A model generated the notes under the pieces. The model searched no databases and was not told the DNA's origin. It saw nothing but the letters and a program-made list of their open reading frames with translations. Below are positions 7,825 to 17,164 of a stretch of 64,000 nt of DNA, in pieces; position 1 is the stretch's first letter; the number at the start of each line of letters is the position of its first letter. Position numbers and translations under genes: made by a program. This DNA is from Bradyrhizobium sp. CSS354 (GTDB taxonomy: Bacteria; Pseudomonadota; Alphaproteobacteria; Rhizobiales; Xanthobacteraceae): NCBI RefSeq assembly GCF_029051725.1, contig NZ_JAACFU010000005.1:537113-601112 (forward strand), read 5' to 3'.

Positions 7825-8763
7825 TTGCGAGAGCCAAAAACCTTGTTCGACCTTCTTCCGCATCTCCTCAACGGCCTGACGCTCGGCTTGTTGTTCGCGC
7901 TGATCGCACTCGGCTTCATGCTCATCGTCGGGCTGATGGAGCAGATCAACCTCGCGCACGGCTCTCTGTTCGCGCTCGGGGCTTATGTCGCCATGCAGCT
8001 CACGGGGCCGCGCCCGCCATTGCCGATGGAGCTTGCGAAAGCGTGGCTCGCGTTGCCGCTCGGCTGGCGCTATGCCGCCACCTTGATCATCGCGCCTGTG
8101 ATCGTGAGTCTGGTCGGCATGCTGATCGAGCTCTGCATGCGGCGCACTTATGGCAAGGATCCGCTGTACGGGCTGCTCCTGACCTTCGGCGCCGCGATGG
8201 TGATCGAGGAGATGATCCGCCTGGTCTGGGGCACGCGCGACTACGTGCTGCAGGTGCCGTCCGCCATCAATGGCGGCTTCCTCTTCGGCGACCTGATCTG
8301 GTCGACCTATCGCTTCTACGCGGCGGGCATCGCGGCCGGGATCATCGGCCTGGTCTGGCTATTGATCGAAAAGACCTCGTTCGGCGCGACGGTCAAGGCC
8401 GGCGCTCATGACAGCGAGATCGTCCGTGCACTCGGCATCAACCTGTCACGATTGCGGCTGCTGGTGTTTGTGTTCGGCACGATGCTGGCCGCGATCGCGG
8501 GCATCATCGTCGCGCCAATCTGGGGCATTCGCCCGCATATGGGCGTCGATGCCGTCATTCCTGCGTTCCTGGTGATCGTGCTCGGCGGCGTCGGCAGCTT
8601 TTGGGGCGCGGTCGTCGCGGGTCTTTTGGTCGGATTGTGCGTCGGCCTTGCCGGCGCCTACGCGTCCGAATGGTCGCTGTTGTCGATGTACATCTTGCTC
8701 GTTGCCGTCGTGACGTTCCGCGCGCGCGGCCTCTGGGGCAAGAAGAGCGTGCTCGAGGCCTAA
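7825..8763 (+). CDS. ABC transporter permease, LivH type
   Basis: 312 residues with about eight membrane helices and the family signature around NLAHGSLFALGAYVAM near the N-terminus and VIVLGGVGSFWGAVVAG near the C-terminus. It forms one half of the membrane channel of the importer. No ATG is available at the right place; TTG 7825 is used here, and TTG 7843, which has a better-spaced GAGAG, is an alternative. It lies 87 bp after the binding-protein gene. Confidence 0.88.
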   Translation: MREPKTLFDLLPHLLNGLTLGLLFALIALGFMLIVGLMEQINLAHGSLFALGAYVAMQLTGPRPPLPMELAKAWLALPLGWRYAATLIIAPVIVSLVGMLIELCMRRTYGKDPLYGLLLTFGAAMVIEEMIRLVWGTRDYVLQVPSAINGGFLFGDLIWSTYRFYAAGIAAGIIGLVWLLIEKTSFGATVKAGAHDSEIVRALGINLSRLRLLVFVFGTMLAAIAGIIVAPIWGIRPHMGVDAVIPAFLVIVLGGVGSFWGAVVAGLLVGLCVGLAGAYASEWSLLSMYILLVAVVTFRARGLWGKKSVLEA

Positions 8764-8768
8764 AGGGA

Positions 8769-9812
8769 ATGATTGTGGGATCAAAATCTTCACCGGACGC
8801 CGCGCGCCTCGTGACGCCAACGATGCTGGTGCTCTGGTTCGTGCTTGCAACGGTGCCGCTCTGGATCACGCGGATCGGGCTCTATCCCTATCTCGGGATC
8901 GAGATCCTGATCTGGTCGCTCTATGCGCTCGCGTTCAACCTGGTGCTGGGCATCGCCGGACTTCCGTCGTTCGGTCATGGTGCCTATTTCGGCATCGGCG
9001 CCTATGCGTTCGGTCTCTGCCAGTTCGAATTCGTTGCCAATCTCTGGATATGTCTGATTGCCGCGGCCGCGGTCGCGGGCCTCGCCGGCGTGCTGGTGGC
9101 GTTGTTCATCTCGCACAGACGCGGCATCTATTATGCCTTCATGACGATTGCGTTCGGTCAGATCTTCTGGACGCTGGCGATCAAATCGCACCGGATCACC
9201 GGCGGCGAAGACGGCCTACTCAAGATCAAGCGGTTGCCGGCCGATTTCGGGCTCGTGTCTTTCGATCTCACTGACAATGTCGCGTTCTACTATTTCGTGC
9301 TCGCCGTCTTTGCGATCGGCACCGCCGCATTGTGGCGGCTGGTGAATTCGCCCTATGGCCGCGTGGTCGCTGCGATCAGGCAGAGCGAAGTTCGCGCAAG
9401 CCATCTCGGGTATAACGTATGGCTCTACAAGGTCGCGGTCTTTGCGCTGTCGGCTGCCGTCTCGGGCCTTGCCGGCGGATTGTTCGCCATGGCGCAGCTC
9501 GCCGCATTCCCCGACGTTATGAGCCTGCATCAATCCGGCTACGTGGTGATGATGACTCTCGTCGGGGGCGGGCTTGTCAGCTTCTGGGGCCCAGTGATCG
9601 GGGTGTTTCTCTTCCTCACGGCCCGTGACGTGATCGGCGCGCTGACCAATGCCTGGATGCTCTATTTTGGTCTGCTGTTCATCGCGATCGTGCTGTTCCG
9701 CCCCGAAGGCATCGCCGGCGCGATATCGGCTGCCGTGCAGCAGCATTCAATCGGCGCCTTACGGCAGCGCGGTACCTCGGCGATGCGGCTGCTGTTCGGG
9801 AGCGGGCGATGA
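8769..9812 (+). CDS. ABC transporter permease, LivM type
   Basis: 347 residues with about nine to ten membrane helices and the LivM signature (LVLGIAGLPSFGHGAYFGIGAY, then the cytoplasmic loop SPYGRVVAAIRQSEVRASHLGY). It is the second channel subunit. ATG 8769 follows AAAGGGA and lies 5 bp after the LivH stop. The stop overlaps the next start in an ATGA arrangement, which indicates translational coupling with the first ATPase. Confidence 0.9.
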   Translation: MIVGSKSSPDAARLVTPTMLVLWFVLATVPLWITRIGLYPYLGIEILIWSLYALAFNLVLGIAGLPSFGHGAYFGIGAYAFGLCQFEFVANLWICLIAAAAVAGLAGVLVALFISHRRGIYYAFMTIAFGQIFWTLAIKSHRITGGEDGLLKIKRLPADFGLVSFDLTDNVAFYYFVLAVFAIGTAALWRLVNSPYGRVVAAIRQSEVRASHLGYNVWLYKVAVFALSAAVSGLAGGLFAMAQLAAFPDVMSLHQSGYVVMMTLVGGGLVSFWGPVIGVFLFLTARDVIGALTNAWMLYFGLLFIAIVLFRPEGIAGAISAAVQQHSIGALRQRGTSAMRLLFGSGR

Positions 9813-10552
9813 ACATGATCGAGGCCTCAGCCGTTCATGTCCGCTTCGGCGATCGCGTCGTGCTGGAAAGCGTCGACCTCGCGGTCGCGGACGGCGAGTT
9901 TCACGGTGTGATGGGTCCGAACGGCGCCGGCAAGACCACATTCTTCAATGTCCTTACCGGCCGGGTGAAACCAAACCGCGGTCGAGTCCTGCTCGCCGGC
10001 GAGGATGTCACGGGCCTCAGCCCGCACCGCATCGCCACCAAGGGCATCGCCCGCTCGTTTCAGATCATGACACTGTTCGACGAGTTTTCCGCGCGTGACA
10101 ACGTCATGATGGGCTTGCCCGAGTTTCGCGCCCGCGGCCACGATGTCGCACGCGCGGCGGCGGGCGACAGCCGGTTTGCCGCGAAGTCCTCCGAAGCGCT
10201 GGCGGCAGTCGGGCTTGCCGACAAGGGCGACATCCGCGCCAAGGACCTGTCCTATGGCGATCGGCGGGCGCTGGAGATCGCGGTCGCCTTGGCGCAGGCG
10301 CCCCGCGTGCTGTGCCTGGACGAGCCGACCTCCGGCCTCGGCTCCGATGGGGTGCAGCGGCTCGCTACCCTGATCGCTCGTCTGAAGGGGCGGCTGACTA
10401 TCGTCGCCATTGAGCACGATATGGAGTTCCTGTTCTCGTTGGCTGACCGTATCTCGGTCATCCATTGGGGCCAGGTGGTGGCGCGCGGGACGCCACACGA
10501 ACTGCAGCAGAACGAATGGGTTCGGCGCTCCAATCTCGGGAAATTCGCATGA
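9809..10552 (+). CDS. ABC transporter ATP-binding protein, LivG type
   Basis: 247 residues. Walker A GPNGAGKTTFFN, Q-loop ARSFQIM, a variant signature region LSYGDRRALEIAVALA, Walker B VLCLDEPTSGLG and the switch histidine in IVAIEHDMEFLF are all present. It powers the importer as a partner of the LivF-type ATPase encoded next. The start overlaps the LivM stop (ATGA), and the stop overlaps the LivF start in the same way. Confidence 0.92.
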   Translation: MNMIEASAVHVRFGDRVVLESVDLAVADGEFHGVMGPNGAGKTTFFNVLTGRVKPNRGRVLLAGEDVTGLSPHRIATKGIARSFQIMTLFDEFSARDNVMMGLPEFRARGHDVARAAAGDSRFAAKSSEALAAVGLADKGDIRAKDLSYGDRRALEIAVALAQAPRVLCLDEPTSGLGSDGVQRLATLIARLKGRLTIVAIEHDMEFLFSLADRISVIHWGQVVARGTPHELQQNEWVRRSNLGKFA

Positions 10553-11250
10553 TCCTCGAAGTGGACGCGGTCGATACCTTCTACGGCGAGACCCAGGCGC
10601 TGTTCGGCGCATCGCTCGCCATCGAGCGCGCCAAGGTGTTTGCGCTGCTCGGCCCCAACGGCGCCGGCAAGACGACCATGCTCCGCTCGATTCTCGGCCT
10701 GACGCGCCCGCGCCGCGGCTCCGTTTGCTTCGACGGTCACGACGTCACGCGCAATCCCACCCACGAGATTGCGCGCGCCGGCATCGGCTGGGTACCCGAC
10801 GACCGCCGGCTGTGCCCGACATTGACGGTCGCGCGCAACCTGTCGATCGCGCAAAAGCGTACGCGCTTTCGCCACTGGAGCATCAAGGAGGCCGCTGCGA
10901 TCTTCTCGCCGCTCGAATATCTCATGGAGCGCGACTGCGAAAATCTGTCGGGTGGCGAAATGCAGATGGTGGCGATCGCCCGCGCGCTGGTCGGCTCGCC
11001 GGGACTGGTGTTGTTCGACGAGCCGAGCCAGGGACTGGCGCCGAAAATCGTCGGCGACGTGCTCGCGACGATCTTGCGCATGAAGGACGAGGGCATTGCC
11101 TCGCTGGTTGTGGAGCAGAACGCCGAGATCGCGCTATCGGTCGCAGATCATGCCGCGGTGATCGATCGCGGCCGGATCGTCTGGACCGGGGAGGCCGCGG
11201 CCTTGCGCGATGATCGCGGGCTTCGTCAGCGCTTGCTGGGAGTACAATAA
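10549..11250 (+). CDS. ABC transporter ATP-binding protein, LivF type
   Basis: 233 residues. Walker A GPNGAGKTTMLR, the family's IGWVPDDRRLCPTLTV segment, signature NLSGGEMQMVAIARAL, Walker B GLVLFDEPSQGLAP and SLVVEQNAEIAL are complete. ATG 10549 overlaps the LivG stop. It completes a standard HAAT importer. The next gene begins at the base after its TAA. Confidence 0.92.
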   Translation: MILEVDAVDTFYGETQALFGASLAIERAKVFALLGPNGAGKTTMLRSILGLTRPRRGSVCFDGHDVTRNPTHEIARAGIGWVPDDRRLCPTLTVARNLSIAQKRTRFRHWSIKEAAAIFSPLEYLMERDCENLSGGEMQMVAIARALVGSPGLVLFDEPSQGLAPKIVGDVLATILRMKDEGIASLVVEQNAEIALSVADHAAVIDRGRIVWTGEAAALRDDRGLRQRLLGVQ

Positions 11251-11910
11251 GTGGCCGCACCGCTGCTCGTTCTCGACGACGTTCGGAAGGTTTATACGCG
11301 GGGCCGCGTGATCCGCCGACCGACATTCTCGCTACAGGCAAGCCTGTCGCTGGACGAGCCTGAAATCGTCGGTGTCGTCGGCCCGAATGGGGCCGGCAAG
11401 ACGACCTTGTTCGAAATGATGACGGGCTCGAACGCACCGACCTCGGGGCGCGTGCTGGTTGCGGGCACCGATATCCATGGCGTCAAATATCGCGAGCGCG
11501 ACCGGCTCGCGATCCACTATCACCAGTCGTATCAGGTCCGGCGCTTTCGCAAGCGCATTCCGTCCGCCTTGCTGGCGCCGTCGCCGACCCGGACGCCGCT
11601 GGTTCATCTGTTCGATGAACCGCAGTTCAACCTGCAGGATGGCTATATCGGCTTCATGCTCGATTTCTTCCGCAAGCTGCGCGACGAGGGTCGGCTGGTC
11701 ATTCTCTGCATGCATCCGACGGCGGCCTGGCACCTCGACATCCTCGCCGAGATCGCCGGGCGATTCCTGTTCGTGGCCGGCGGTGGGGTGACACCCATGG
11801 CGAATTTCGGCGCTCTCGTCGCAGATCCGCGCTGTCGCTCTTATCTCGGGCCGGAAATGACCAAGGCGGCGGATGCGATTTGTCACGGCGCCGTTCACAG
11901 CTCGACCTAA
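11251..11910 (+). CDS. Degenerate ABC ATPase-like protein lacking the signature motif
   Basis: 219 residues starting with GTG directly after the LivF stop; GGGAG lies eight bases upstream. Walker A (GPNGAGKTTLFEMMTG, residues 44-59), a Walker B-like LVHLFDEP (117-124) and a switch-like histidine (LCMHPTAAWH) are present. The helical subdomain with the LSGGQ signature is missing: only about 65 residues separate Walker A from Walker B, where a normal ATPase has over 100. It could still bind ATP but should not form a normal composite site. It may be a regulatory subunit or a decaying third ATPase. Its intact reading frame and tight packing in the operon argue for function. Confidence 0.78.
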   Translation: MAAPLLVLDDVRKVYTRGRVIRRPTFSLQASLSLDEPEIVGVVGPNGAGKTTLFEMMTGSNAPTSGRVLVAGTDIHGVKYRERDRLAIHYHQSYQVRRFRKRIPSALLAPSPTRTPLVHLFDEPQFNLQDGYIGFMLDFFRKLRDEGRLVILCMHPTAAWHLDILAEIAGRFLFVAGGGVTPMANFGALVADPRCRSYLGPEMTKAADAICHGAVHSST

Positions 11911-11922
11911 AAGGAGAATCCG

Positions 11923-13359
11923 TTGGCCTATTCGAACACCCAGCTTTTCATTGGCGGCAAATGGCGACCGGCCCATTCGGGCAAGGTGATCGAGGTGCGC
12001 AATCCCGCGACCGAAGAGGTGATCGGGACCGTCGCCCATGCCGGGCGGTCCGACCTCGACGAGGCGCTGGCCGCAGCTGGTGCCGGCTTCAAGATCTGGC
12101 GAAACGTTGCCCCCTTCGAGCGCTGCCGCATCATGCGCAAGGCCGCCGCGATCATGCGCGAGCGCAATGACGAGATCGCGCCGCTGCTCACGATGGAGCA
12201 GGGTAAGACTCTTGGCGAGGCCAAAATGGAGGCGATGGCCGCCGCCGATGTGATCGAGTGGTTTGCGGAAGAAGCCAAGCGCGCTTATGGCCGGCTGATC
12301 CCCGCGCGGGGGCCGGACATCTACCAGCTCGCGATCAAGGAGCCGGTCGGCCCCGTCGCGGCGTTCACGCCCTGGAATTTTCCGATCAATCAGGTCGTGC
12401 GCAAGCTCTCCGCCGCTCTCGGCGCCGGCTGCTCGATCATCGTCAAGGCCCCGGAGGAGACGCCGGCCTCGCCCGCACAGCTGATCCGCGCATTTGCGGA
12501 CGCTGGCGTGCCGGACGGCGTCATCAACCTGGTCTACGGTGTGCCCTCGGAGATCTCCGAATATCTCATTCCGCATGCGGTGATCCGCAAGATCTCGTTC
12601 ACGGGCTCGACCCATGTCGGCAAGCAGCTCAATGCGCTCGCTGGCCTCCACATGAAGCGCGCCACCATGGAGCTCGGCGGTCATGCGCCGGCGATCGTTT
12701 TCAAGGACGCCGACGTCACGTCGGCCGCCAAGATTCTGGCGGCAGCAAAATATCGCAATGCCGGGCAGGTTTGCATCTCGCCGACGCGGATGCTGGTGCA
12801 GGATGATGTGTTCCGTGAATTCGTCGACACTTTTGTCGACAGCGCCAAGGCGTTCAAGGTCGGCAACGGCCTTGATCCCGACTCCAAAATGGGCTCGCTC
12901 GCCAATCCGCGCCGCGTCACCGCCATCGAGGGCATGGTGCAGGATGCCGTCGGCAAAGGCGCAAAGCTCGAGACCGGCGGCAAACGCGTCGGCAACAAGG
13001 GCCATTTCTTCGAGCCGACCGTGGTGAGCGACGTGCCAAAGGATGCGCGTGCCATGAACGAGGAGCCGTTCGGCCCGCTCGCGCTGATCTCGCGCTTCTC
13101 GTCGTTCGACGAGGTGGTCGAGGAGGCCAACCGGCTGCCGTTCGGGCTGGCGTCCTATGCCTTCACCAGCTCGGCGAAGACGGCGGCCGCGATCGGTTCG
13201 GCGGTCGAAGCCGGCATGATGTCGATCAACAGTTTTGGTCTCGCGCTGCCCGAAGTGCCGTTCGGCGGCATCAAGGATTCCGGCTATGGCTCGGAAGGCG
13301 GCACCGAGGCAATGGAGGGCTATTTCAATACCAAGTTCATTAGCCAGAGCGGCGTGTGA
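11923..13359 (+). CDS. NAD(P)-dependent aldehyde dehydrogenase (succinate-semialdehyde dehydrogenase-like)
   Basis: 478 residues. All ALDH landmarks are visible: [10 protein letters not shown], the nucleotide-binding [11 protein letters not shown], the general base in MELGGHAP (E250), the catalytic cysteine in [11 protein letters not shown] (C284) and EEPFGPLA. It oxidises an aldehyde to the acid. The start is TTG 11923 with a clear AAGGAG seven bases upstream. It is the last gene of the importer operon, 12 bp after the degenerate ATPase, so it probably works on an intermediate of the imported compound together with the divergent SDR. The closest named group by motif is the GabD/succinate-semialdehyde type, but the substrate is not certain. 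Confidence 0.92.
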   Translation: MAYSNTQLFIGGKWRPAHSGKVIEVRNPATEEVIGTVAHAGRSDLDEALAAAGAGFKIWRNVAPFERCRIMRKAAAIMRERNDEIAPLLTMEQGKTLGEAKMEAMAAADVIEWFAEEAKRAYGRLIPARGPDIYQLAIKEPVGPVAAFTPWNFPINQVVRKLSAALGAGCSIIVKAPEETPASPAQLIRAFADAGVPDGVINLVYGVPSEISEYLIPHAVIRKISFTGSTHVGKQLNALAGLHMKRATMELGGHAPAIVFKDADVTSAAKILAAAKYRNAGQVCISPTRMLVQDDVFREFVDTFVDSAKAFKVGNGLDPDSKMGSLANPRRVTAIEGMVQDAVGKGAKLETGGKRVGNKGHFFEPTVVSDVPKDARAMNEEPFGPLALISRFSSFDEVVEEANRLPFGLASYAFTSSAKTAAAIGSAVEAGMMSINSFGLALPEVPFGGIKDSGYGSEGGTEAMEGYFNTKFISQSGV

Positions 13360-13377
13360 ACGCCGGACGATGCGCGG

Positions 13378-14736
13378 CTAGCGCTTGACGAAGACGAGGC
13401 CGCAGGCGCGCGCCTCGTTGCGCTTGCCGGTGCCGCGGGTGCGATCGAACTGCGCATCGACCGTAAAGGCGTAAGGCGAGCCGGGCGCGAGATTATTCAG
13501 CGTGTACGTGCTCGCCCCTGTCGTGCCGCGCGCGCTCAAAGTCGTCTTGCCGTCGGCTGGGATCTGTCCATCGATCTCCAGGCGGTTGATATTGTTGCCC
13601 GGGCCCTGCGCCTCTGCATGAAACACGCCGTTCGTGACGGTGGCGACCAGAGGCCTGGTGAAACCCTGCGCCTTGCCGGTGGCCAGGCAGTTCAACGTCA
13701 CGTCCCAGCTGCCGTCAAAATCCTTGCTTCCGCCGCTCCGGCCGTTGCCTGAAGGCGCGAGCGCCACCTTCTGCTTCAGGCCCTCGATCCGAGCTTTGGC
13801 GAGCGTGGCGAAGATACAGTTCGGGAATCTGGCGAGGTGATCTTCGAAAGCGGCAAGCGTGCCGATGCCGTCCGCGGCCTTCCAGTGCGCCTCTGCGGCT
13901 GCGCAAGGATCAGGGCGGGGCGCGGCTTGCGGCGCCGCCGGGGCCACCGTGACCGACACCGGTCCGTTCAGGTAGAACTTGCCGATAATCGACAGCGACA
14001 GCTCCGGGAGTTGGGTCTTGCCGCTGGAATCGTAGACGTCGCTGCTGATGTCGCGAAAGACCTCGCCGATCTCCTGCGGCTCTTCGATGTGCTTCAGGAA
14101 CGCCGTCGTGTAGGGGCTGTTGCGGCCGCTGCCATCGGCCGCGGTCTGTCCGGACTGGGTTGAGAACGAGACGATCGTGCCGCGCGGTGCTTCGACTTTC
14201 GACAGACCTCGTCCGATCGAGGCAGCGCGCGTCATGCCGGCGGAGCGTTTCAAGGTTTCGGCCAGCGGATTGTCGCGGCAGGAATCGAGGATGAGGATGC
14301 GCAGGTTCTTGGCCTGCTGCAGATCGTTCACGATGTCGTCGACCCGCACGAAACGCTTGAGGTCGGCTTCATCGCTCAGCACGGCGTCGACAGGCATCAG
14401 ATAGTTCACGCCGTTGTACTGCATCGCATGGCCGCTGTAGTAGAACATGGCGACGTCGGCCTTGCTCGCGGCGCGCGCGAAACGAATGGTGAGGTCCTGC
14501 ATGTCGGCCTGGCGCAGGTCGATGCCCTGGAGCACCTCGAAGCCGCTGCGCTTAAGCGAGGCGGCGACGTCTTCGGCATCGTGCGACGGATTGGGAAGCT
14601 TCGCCGTACTGGCATAGGCGCCATTGCCGATCACCAGCGCGACGCGCGTTTCCGCCGATGCAGGTGCAAGGAAAAGCCAGCATGCCAGGAGGGTGAGGCA
14701 AAGTCCGGCCGGGCAAAATCTGGAAAGAGCACGCAT
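13378..14736 (-). CDS. Secreted caspase-family (peptidase C14) protein
   Basis: 452 residues. A signal peptide ends near APASAETR. A caspase p20-like domain follows (about 30-250), with the catalytic histidine in FYYSGHAMQ (H103) and the cysteine in LILDSCRDNP (C153), both intact, so it is probably an active cysteine peptidase, typically with Arg/Lys preference in bacterial relatives. The C-terminal third (about 280-450) has a Cys-containing helical part (DPCAAAEAHW) and a beta-rich domain (FDGSWDVTLNC) of unknown role. It is predicted to be periplasmic or secreted. It converges on the aldehyde dehydrogenase with an 18-bp gap and is probably monocistronic. Confidence 0.85.
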   Translation of the reverse strand: MRALSRFCPAGLCLTLLACWLFLAPASAETRVALVIGNGAYASTAKLPNPSHDAEDVAASLKRSGFEVLQGIDLRQADMQDLTIRFARAASKADVAMFYYSGHAMQYNGVNYLMPVDAVLSDEADLKRFVRVDDIVNDLQQAKNLRILILDSCRDNPLAETLKRSAGMTRAASIGRGLSKVEAPRGTIVSFSTQSGQTAADGSGRNSPYTTAFLKHIEEPQEIGEVFRDISSDVYDSSGKTQLPELSLSIIGKFYLNGPVSVTVAPAAPQAAPRPDPCAAAEAHWKAADGIGTLAAFEDHLARFPNCIFATLAKARIEGLKQKVALAPSGNGRSGGSKDFDGSWDVTLNCLATGKAQGFTRPLVATVTNGVFHAEAQGPGNNINRLEIDGQIPADGKTTLSARGTTGASTYTLNNLAPGSPYAFTVDAQFDRTRGTGKRNEARACGLVFVKR

Positions 14737-14847
14737 GAATGCCTTCCAAGGAAATGTCGAAAAATATCCTTCCAGATTAGCGCATGCCGCGCCGACATCA
14801 ATGCCCCGCCTGAGAAAACGCTCGGATTTCGCGGCCGTGACATCCTG

Positions 14848-15486
14848 TCACGCCGGGCTCGCCGCCATCGTCTTGCGCACGGCCATTTCGGTCGCAATCG
14901 CGTCCCGCACGGCCGGTCGCGCCTGCATGCGCGCGAGGTACGCCGACAACGATGGCCATTGCGCGATGTTGATGCCCGCCGGCCGGAGCAGCAGCAAAGC
15001 CCAGGTGAGGTGGGCATCCGCGACGGTGAAGCTGTTGCCGACGAGGAATTCACGGTCCGCCAGATGCGTCGCAGGCATCGATAATGTCTGCGCTATCCTC
15101 GCACGCGGCTTGGCGAGCGAGGCGTCGTCCTTGTACCAGAAGGTCGGAAACAGGAATGCCTTGTGGATCTCGGCCCCGATGAAGCTCAGCCATTCCTGGA
15201 GACGATAGCGATCGGGATCGCCGAACGCGGGTGCAAGGCCCGCATGCGGCTTCAGATCGGCGATGTATTGCAGCACCGCAGCGCTTTCGGTCAGCCGTTC
15301 GCCATTCTCCAGCACCAGGACCGGCACGGCGCCCTTCGGCGAAACGCCGAGGAAATCGCTGCCGTCGTCGACGACCTGCTTGGTCTGGAGACGGACCGGA
15401 TGATAGAGGGCCTCGATACCCGCTTCCATCAGCGCGATGCGGCTCGCAAGCGAGCAGGCCATCGGAGAGAAATAGAGTTGCAGCAT
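14848..15486 (-). CDS. Glutathione S-transferase family protein
   Basis: 212 residues with the thioredoxin-like N-terminal domain (LYFSPMACSLASRIAL, with a cysteine at position 11 as in beta-class bacterial GSTs; SPKGAVPVL; the glutathione-binding LTESAAVLQYIAD) and the all-helical C-terminal domain (FLVGNSFTVADAHL). It is expected to conjugate or reduce substrates with glutathione in the cytoplasm. It lies 13 bp after the isochorismatase-family gene on the same strand, so the two are likely co-transcribed under the divergent LysR regulator. Confidence 0.88.
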   Translation of the reverse strand: MLQLYFSPMACSLASRIALMEAGIEALYHPVRLQTKQVVDDGSDFLGVSPKGAVPVLVLENGERLTESAAVLQYIADLKPHAGLAPAFGDPDRYRLQEWLSFIGAEIHKAFLFPTFWYKDDASLAKPRARIAQTLSMPATHLADREFLVGNSFTVADAHLTWALLLLRPAGINIAQWPSLSAYLARMQARPAVRDAIATEMAVRKTMAASPA

Positions 15487-15499
15487 CGCCCACGCTCCT

Positions 15500-16093
15500 T
15501 CAGGTCAGCGCCTCGGTTTGCGCGATGATCGCAAACCGGTCCGACAATTCGGCCAGGGCGACCTCGTGAATGGTCCTTGCGGAGAGCGCTCCGCCGCGGC
15601 CGTCGGGAAGATCGCGTGTGGCACAGGCATCGGCCGCGATCGTCGTGCGCAGGCCGAGGTCGAGCGCGGCGCGGGCGGTCGAACTGATGCACATATGAGT
15701 CATGAAACCGGCCAGCACGATGTTGGTGCGTCCGGTTGCGGCCAGCCGGACCTGCAGGTCGGTGCCGGCAAAAGCGTTCGGCAGCGCCTTTTCGATCACG
15801 GCTTCGCCGGCGAGCGGCGCCACGTTCCTGACGATCGCGCCGCGCGCGGCCTCGCGGTCGAACAGGCTGCCGGCACCTCCCTTGTGCGCGATATGGAAGA
15901 TTGCAGCGCCGCTCGCCCTCGCCCGCGCGAGCAGGCGCGCGGCGGCGGCGATCGCGGGCTCCGCATCCGGTAAGGCGAGCGGGCCGGCGCAATATTCGTT
16001 CTGGATGTCGATCAGGACGAGGCAGGAATCGGCGAGCCTGGGCGGAGTGAGATCGGCGCCGGACAATTCGAGCAGGGTTTTTGGGGCGGTCAT
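15500..16093 (-). CDS. Isochorismatase-family cysteine hydrolase
   Basis: 197 residues from ATG 16093 with AGGAAGG upstream. The catalytic triad of the cysteine hydrolase subgroup is complete: Asp in VLIDIQNEY (D29), Lys in EKALPNAF (K112), Cys in THMCISSTAR (C135), with the preceding cis-peptide region GFMTHM. Members hydrolyse amides such as nicotinamide, N-carbamoyl compounds or biuret-like substrates. This protein cannot be assigned further. It is divergent from a LysR-family gene, with a dyad-rich operator between them, and probably co-transcribed with the GST. Confidence 0.88.
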   Translation of the reverse strand: MTAPKTLLELSGADLTPPRLADSCLVLIDIQNEYCAGPLALPDAEPAIAAAARLLARARASGAAIFHIAHKGGAGSLFDREAARGAIVRNVAPLAGEAVIEKALPNAFAGTDLQVRLAATGRTNIVLAGFMTHMCISSTARAALDLGLRTTIAADACATRDLPDGRGGALSARTIHEVALAELSDRFAIIAQTEALT

Positions 16094-16156
16094 GCGGGTC
16101 GGGCCTTCCTGGCGATATCTGATGCGCGACACTAGCGCGGCGGCAGCCTGCCAATG

Positions 16157-16194
16157 TGCAGGACTATTGCAGCATACGGCTGCAAATTTGCAGG
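16157..16194. promoter_or_regulatory. LysR-type operator cluster
   Basis: A perfect inverted repeat TTGCAGC-ATACG-GCTGCAA lies at 16167-16185 and is flanked on both sides by TGCAGG (16157-16162 and 16189-16194). It lies in the 130-bp gap between the divergent hydrolase and LysR genes, about 39 bp from the regulator start and 73 bp from the hydrolase start, as expected for a LysR-family binding region. Confidence 0.6.
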
Positions 16195-16223
16195 AGCCGG
16201 TCGTGCCTGCTAGGGTTAGCGCC

Positions 16224-17057
16224 ATGAACTGGGACGATCTACGCATCATCGCCGCCGTCAGGGACGAGGGCACCTATGCCGGCGCCAGCGCGCGGCTGCG
16301 CATCGACGAGACCACCGTCGGCCGCAGGCTCGCACGCATCCAGCGTGATCTCGGCGTGCCGCTATTCGATGCGGTGGACGGCCAGCGCCGGCCGACGCGG
16401 GCTTGCGAGGCCGTGCTGGCGCATGTCGAGGCGATGGCCGCACATGCCGCCGAGATCGGTCGCGTCGGCGAGAGTCTGTCAGGGCCGGTGGGACGCCTGC
16501 GTATCGCCTCCACCAACACGGTCGCCGAGGAGGTCCTGTCGCCGCGCGCGAGCGACTTCCTGCGCGCCAATCCGGGCCTGACGCTGCAATTCCTCACCTC
16601 GAGCGAGAACGTCAAGTTCTCGCGCTGGGAAGCCGATCTCGCTATCCGGCTGCGCAAGCCCGACAAGGGCGACTTCGCGATCTCCAGAGTCGGTGACGTC
16701 AAGCTCTATTATTTCGAGCCTGTTACGACCGAGGGCGAGCCGATGCTGTGCGCCTATCCCGACGAGCTCGGTGCCATTCTCGAGATGCAATTCCTGGGCA
16801 CGAAGAAAGCCCGCGCGCGCTGCGTTACGGACAACGTTCGCGTCATCCGTAACCTGATCCGTGCGCATCAGACCGCCGGCGTGTTGCCGGAGCACGTCTG
16901 CGCGGACTTGCTCGGCGATCGCCGCCTGCGCGCCACACTGCTGCCTGGGCGCCGCGACGTCTGGCTGCTGGTGCAGAAGCATCTCAAGCGCGATCCGGCG
17001 ACGCGGCTCACCATCGAATGGATCCGCCGCTGCTTCAGCGATCTCGCGCGCGGCTGA
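16224..17057 (+). CDS. LysR-family transcriptional regulator
   Basis: 277 residues. The winged helix-turn-helix is at the N-terminus (DDLRIIAAVRDEGTYAGASA, then DETTVGRRLARIQRDLG), followed by a shortened LysR effector domain (GRLRIASTNTVAEEVL, DLAIRLRKPDKGD). The N-terminus is set by ATG 16224, with the standard start of the family. It faces away from the isochorismatase-family/GST pair and most likely autoregulates and controls that pair through the TTGCAGC dyad. Confidence 0.9.
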   Translation: MNWDDLRIIAAVRDEGTYAGASARLRIDETTVGRRLARIQRDLGVPLFDAVDGQRRPTRACEAVLAHVEAMAAHAAEIGRVGESLSGPVGRLRIASTNTVAEEVLSPRASDFLRANPGLTLQFLTSSENVKFSRWEADLAIRLRKPDKGDFAISRVGDVKLYYFEPVTTEGEPMLCAYPDELGAILEMQFLGTKKARARCVTDNVRVIRNLIRAHQTAGVLPEHVCADLLGDRRLRATLLPGRRDVWLLVQKHLKRDPATRLTIEWIRRCFSDLARG

Positions 17058-17164
17058 TTGCGACCCGTGAACGCGATCCGCGCGCGGCGCGACCAAGCTA
17101 TGGGATTGCGCGCGCGAGGGTTGCGTAATCTCGCAACGACTACGGGCTTGATCAGGGCAGGCGC

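Noticed and set aside
11332..13005. 557-codon minus-strand frame over the aldehyde dehydrogenase
   Set aside because: Antisense shadow; the dehydrogenase frame has catalytic Glu and Cys and a good ribosome site.
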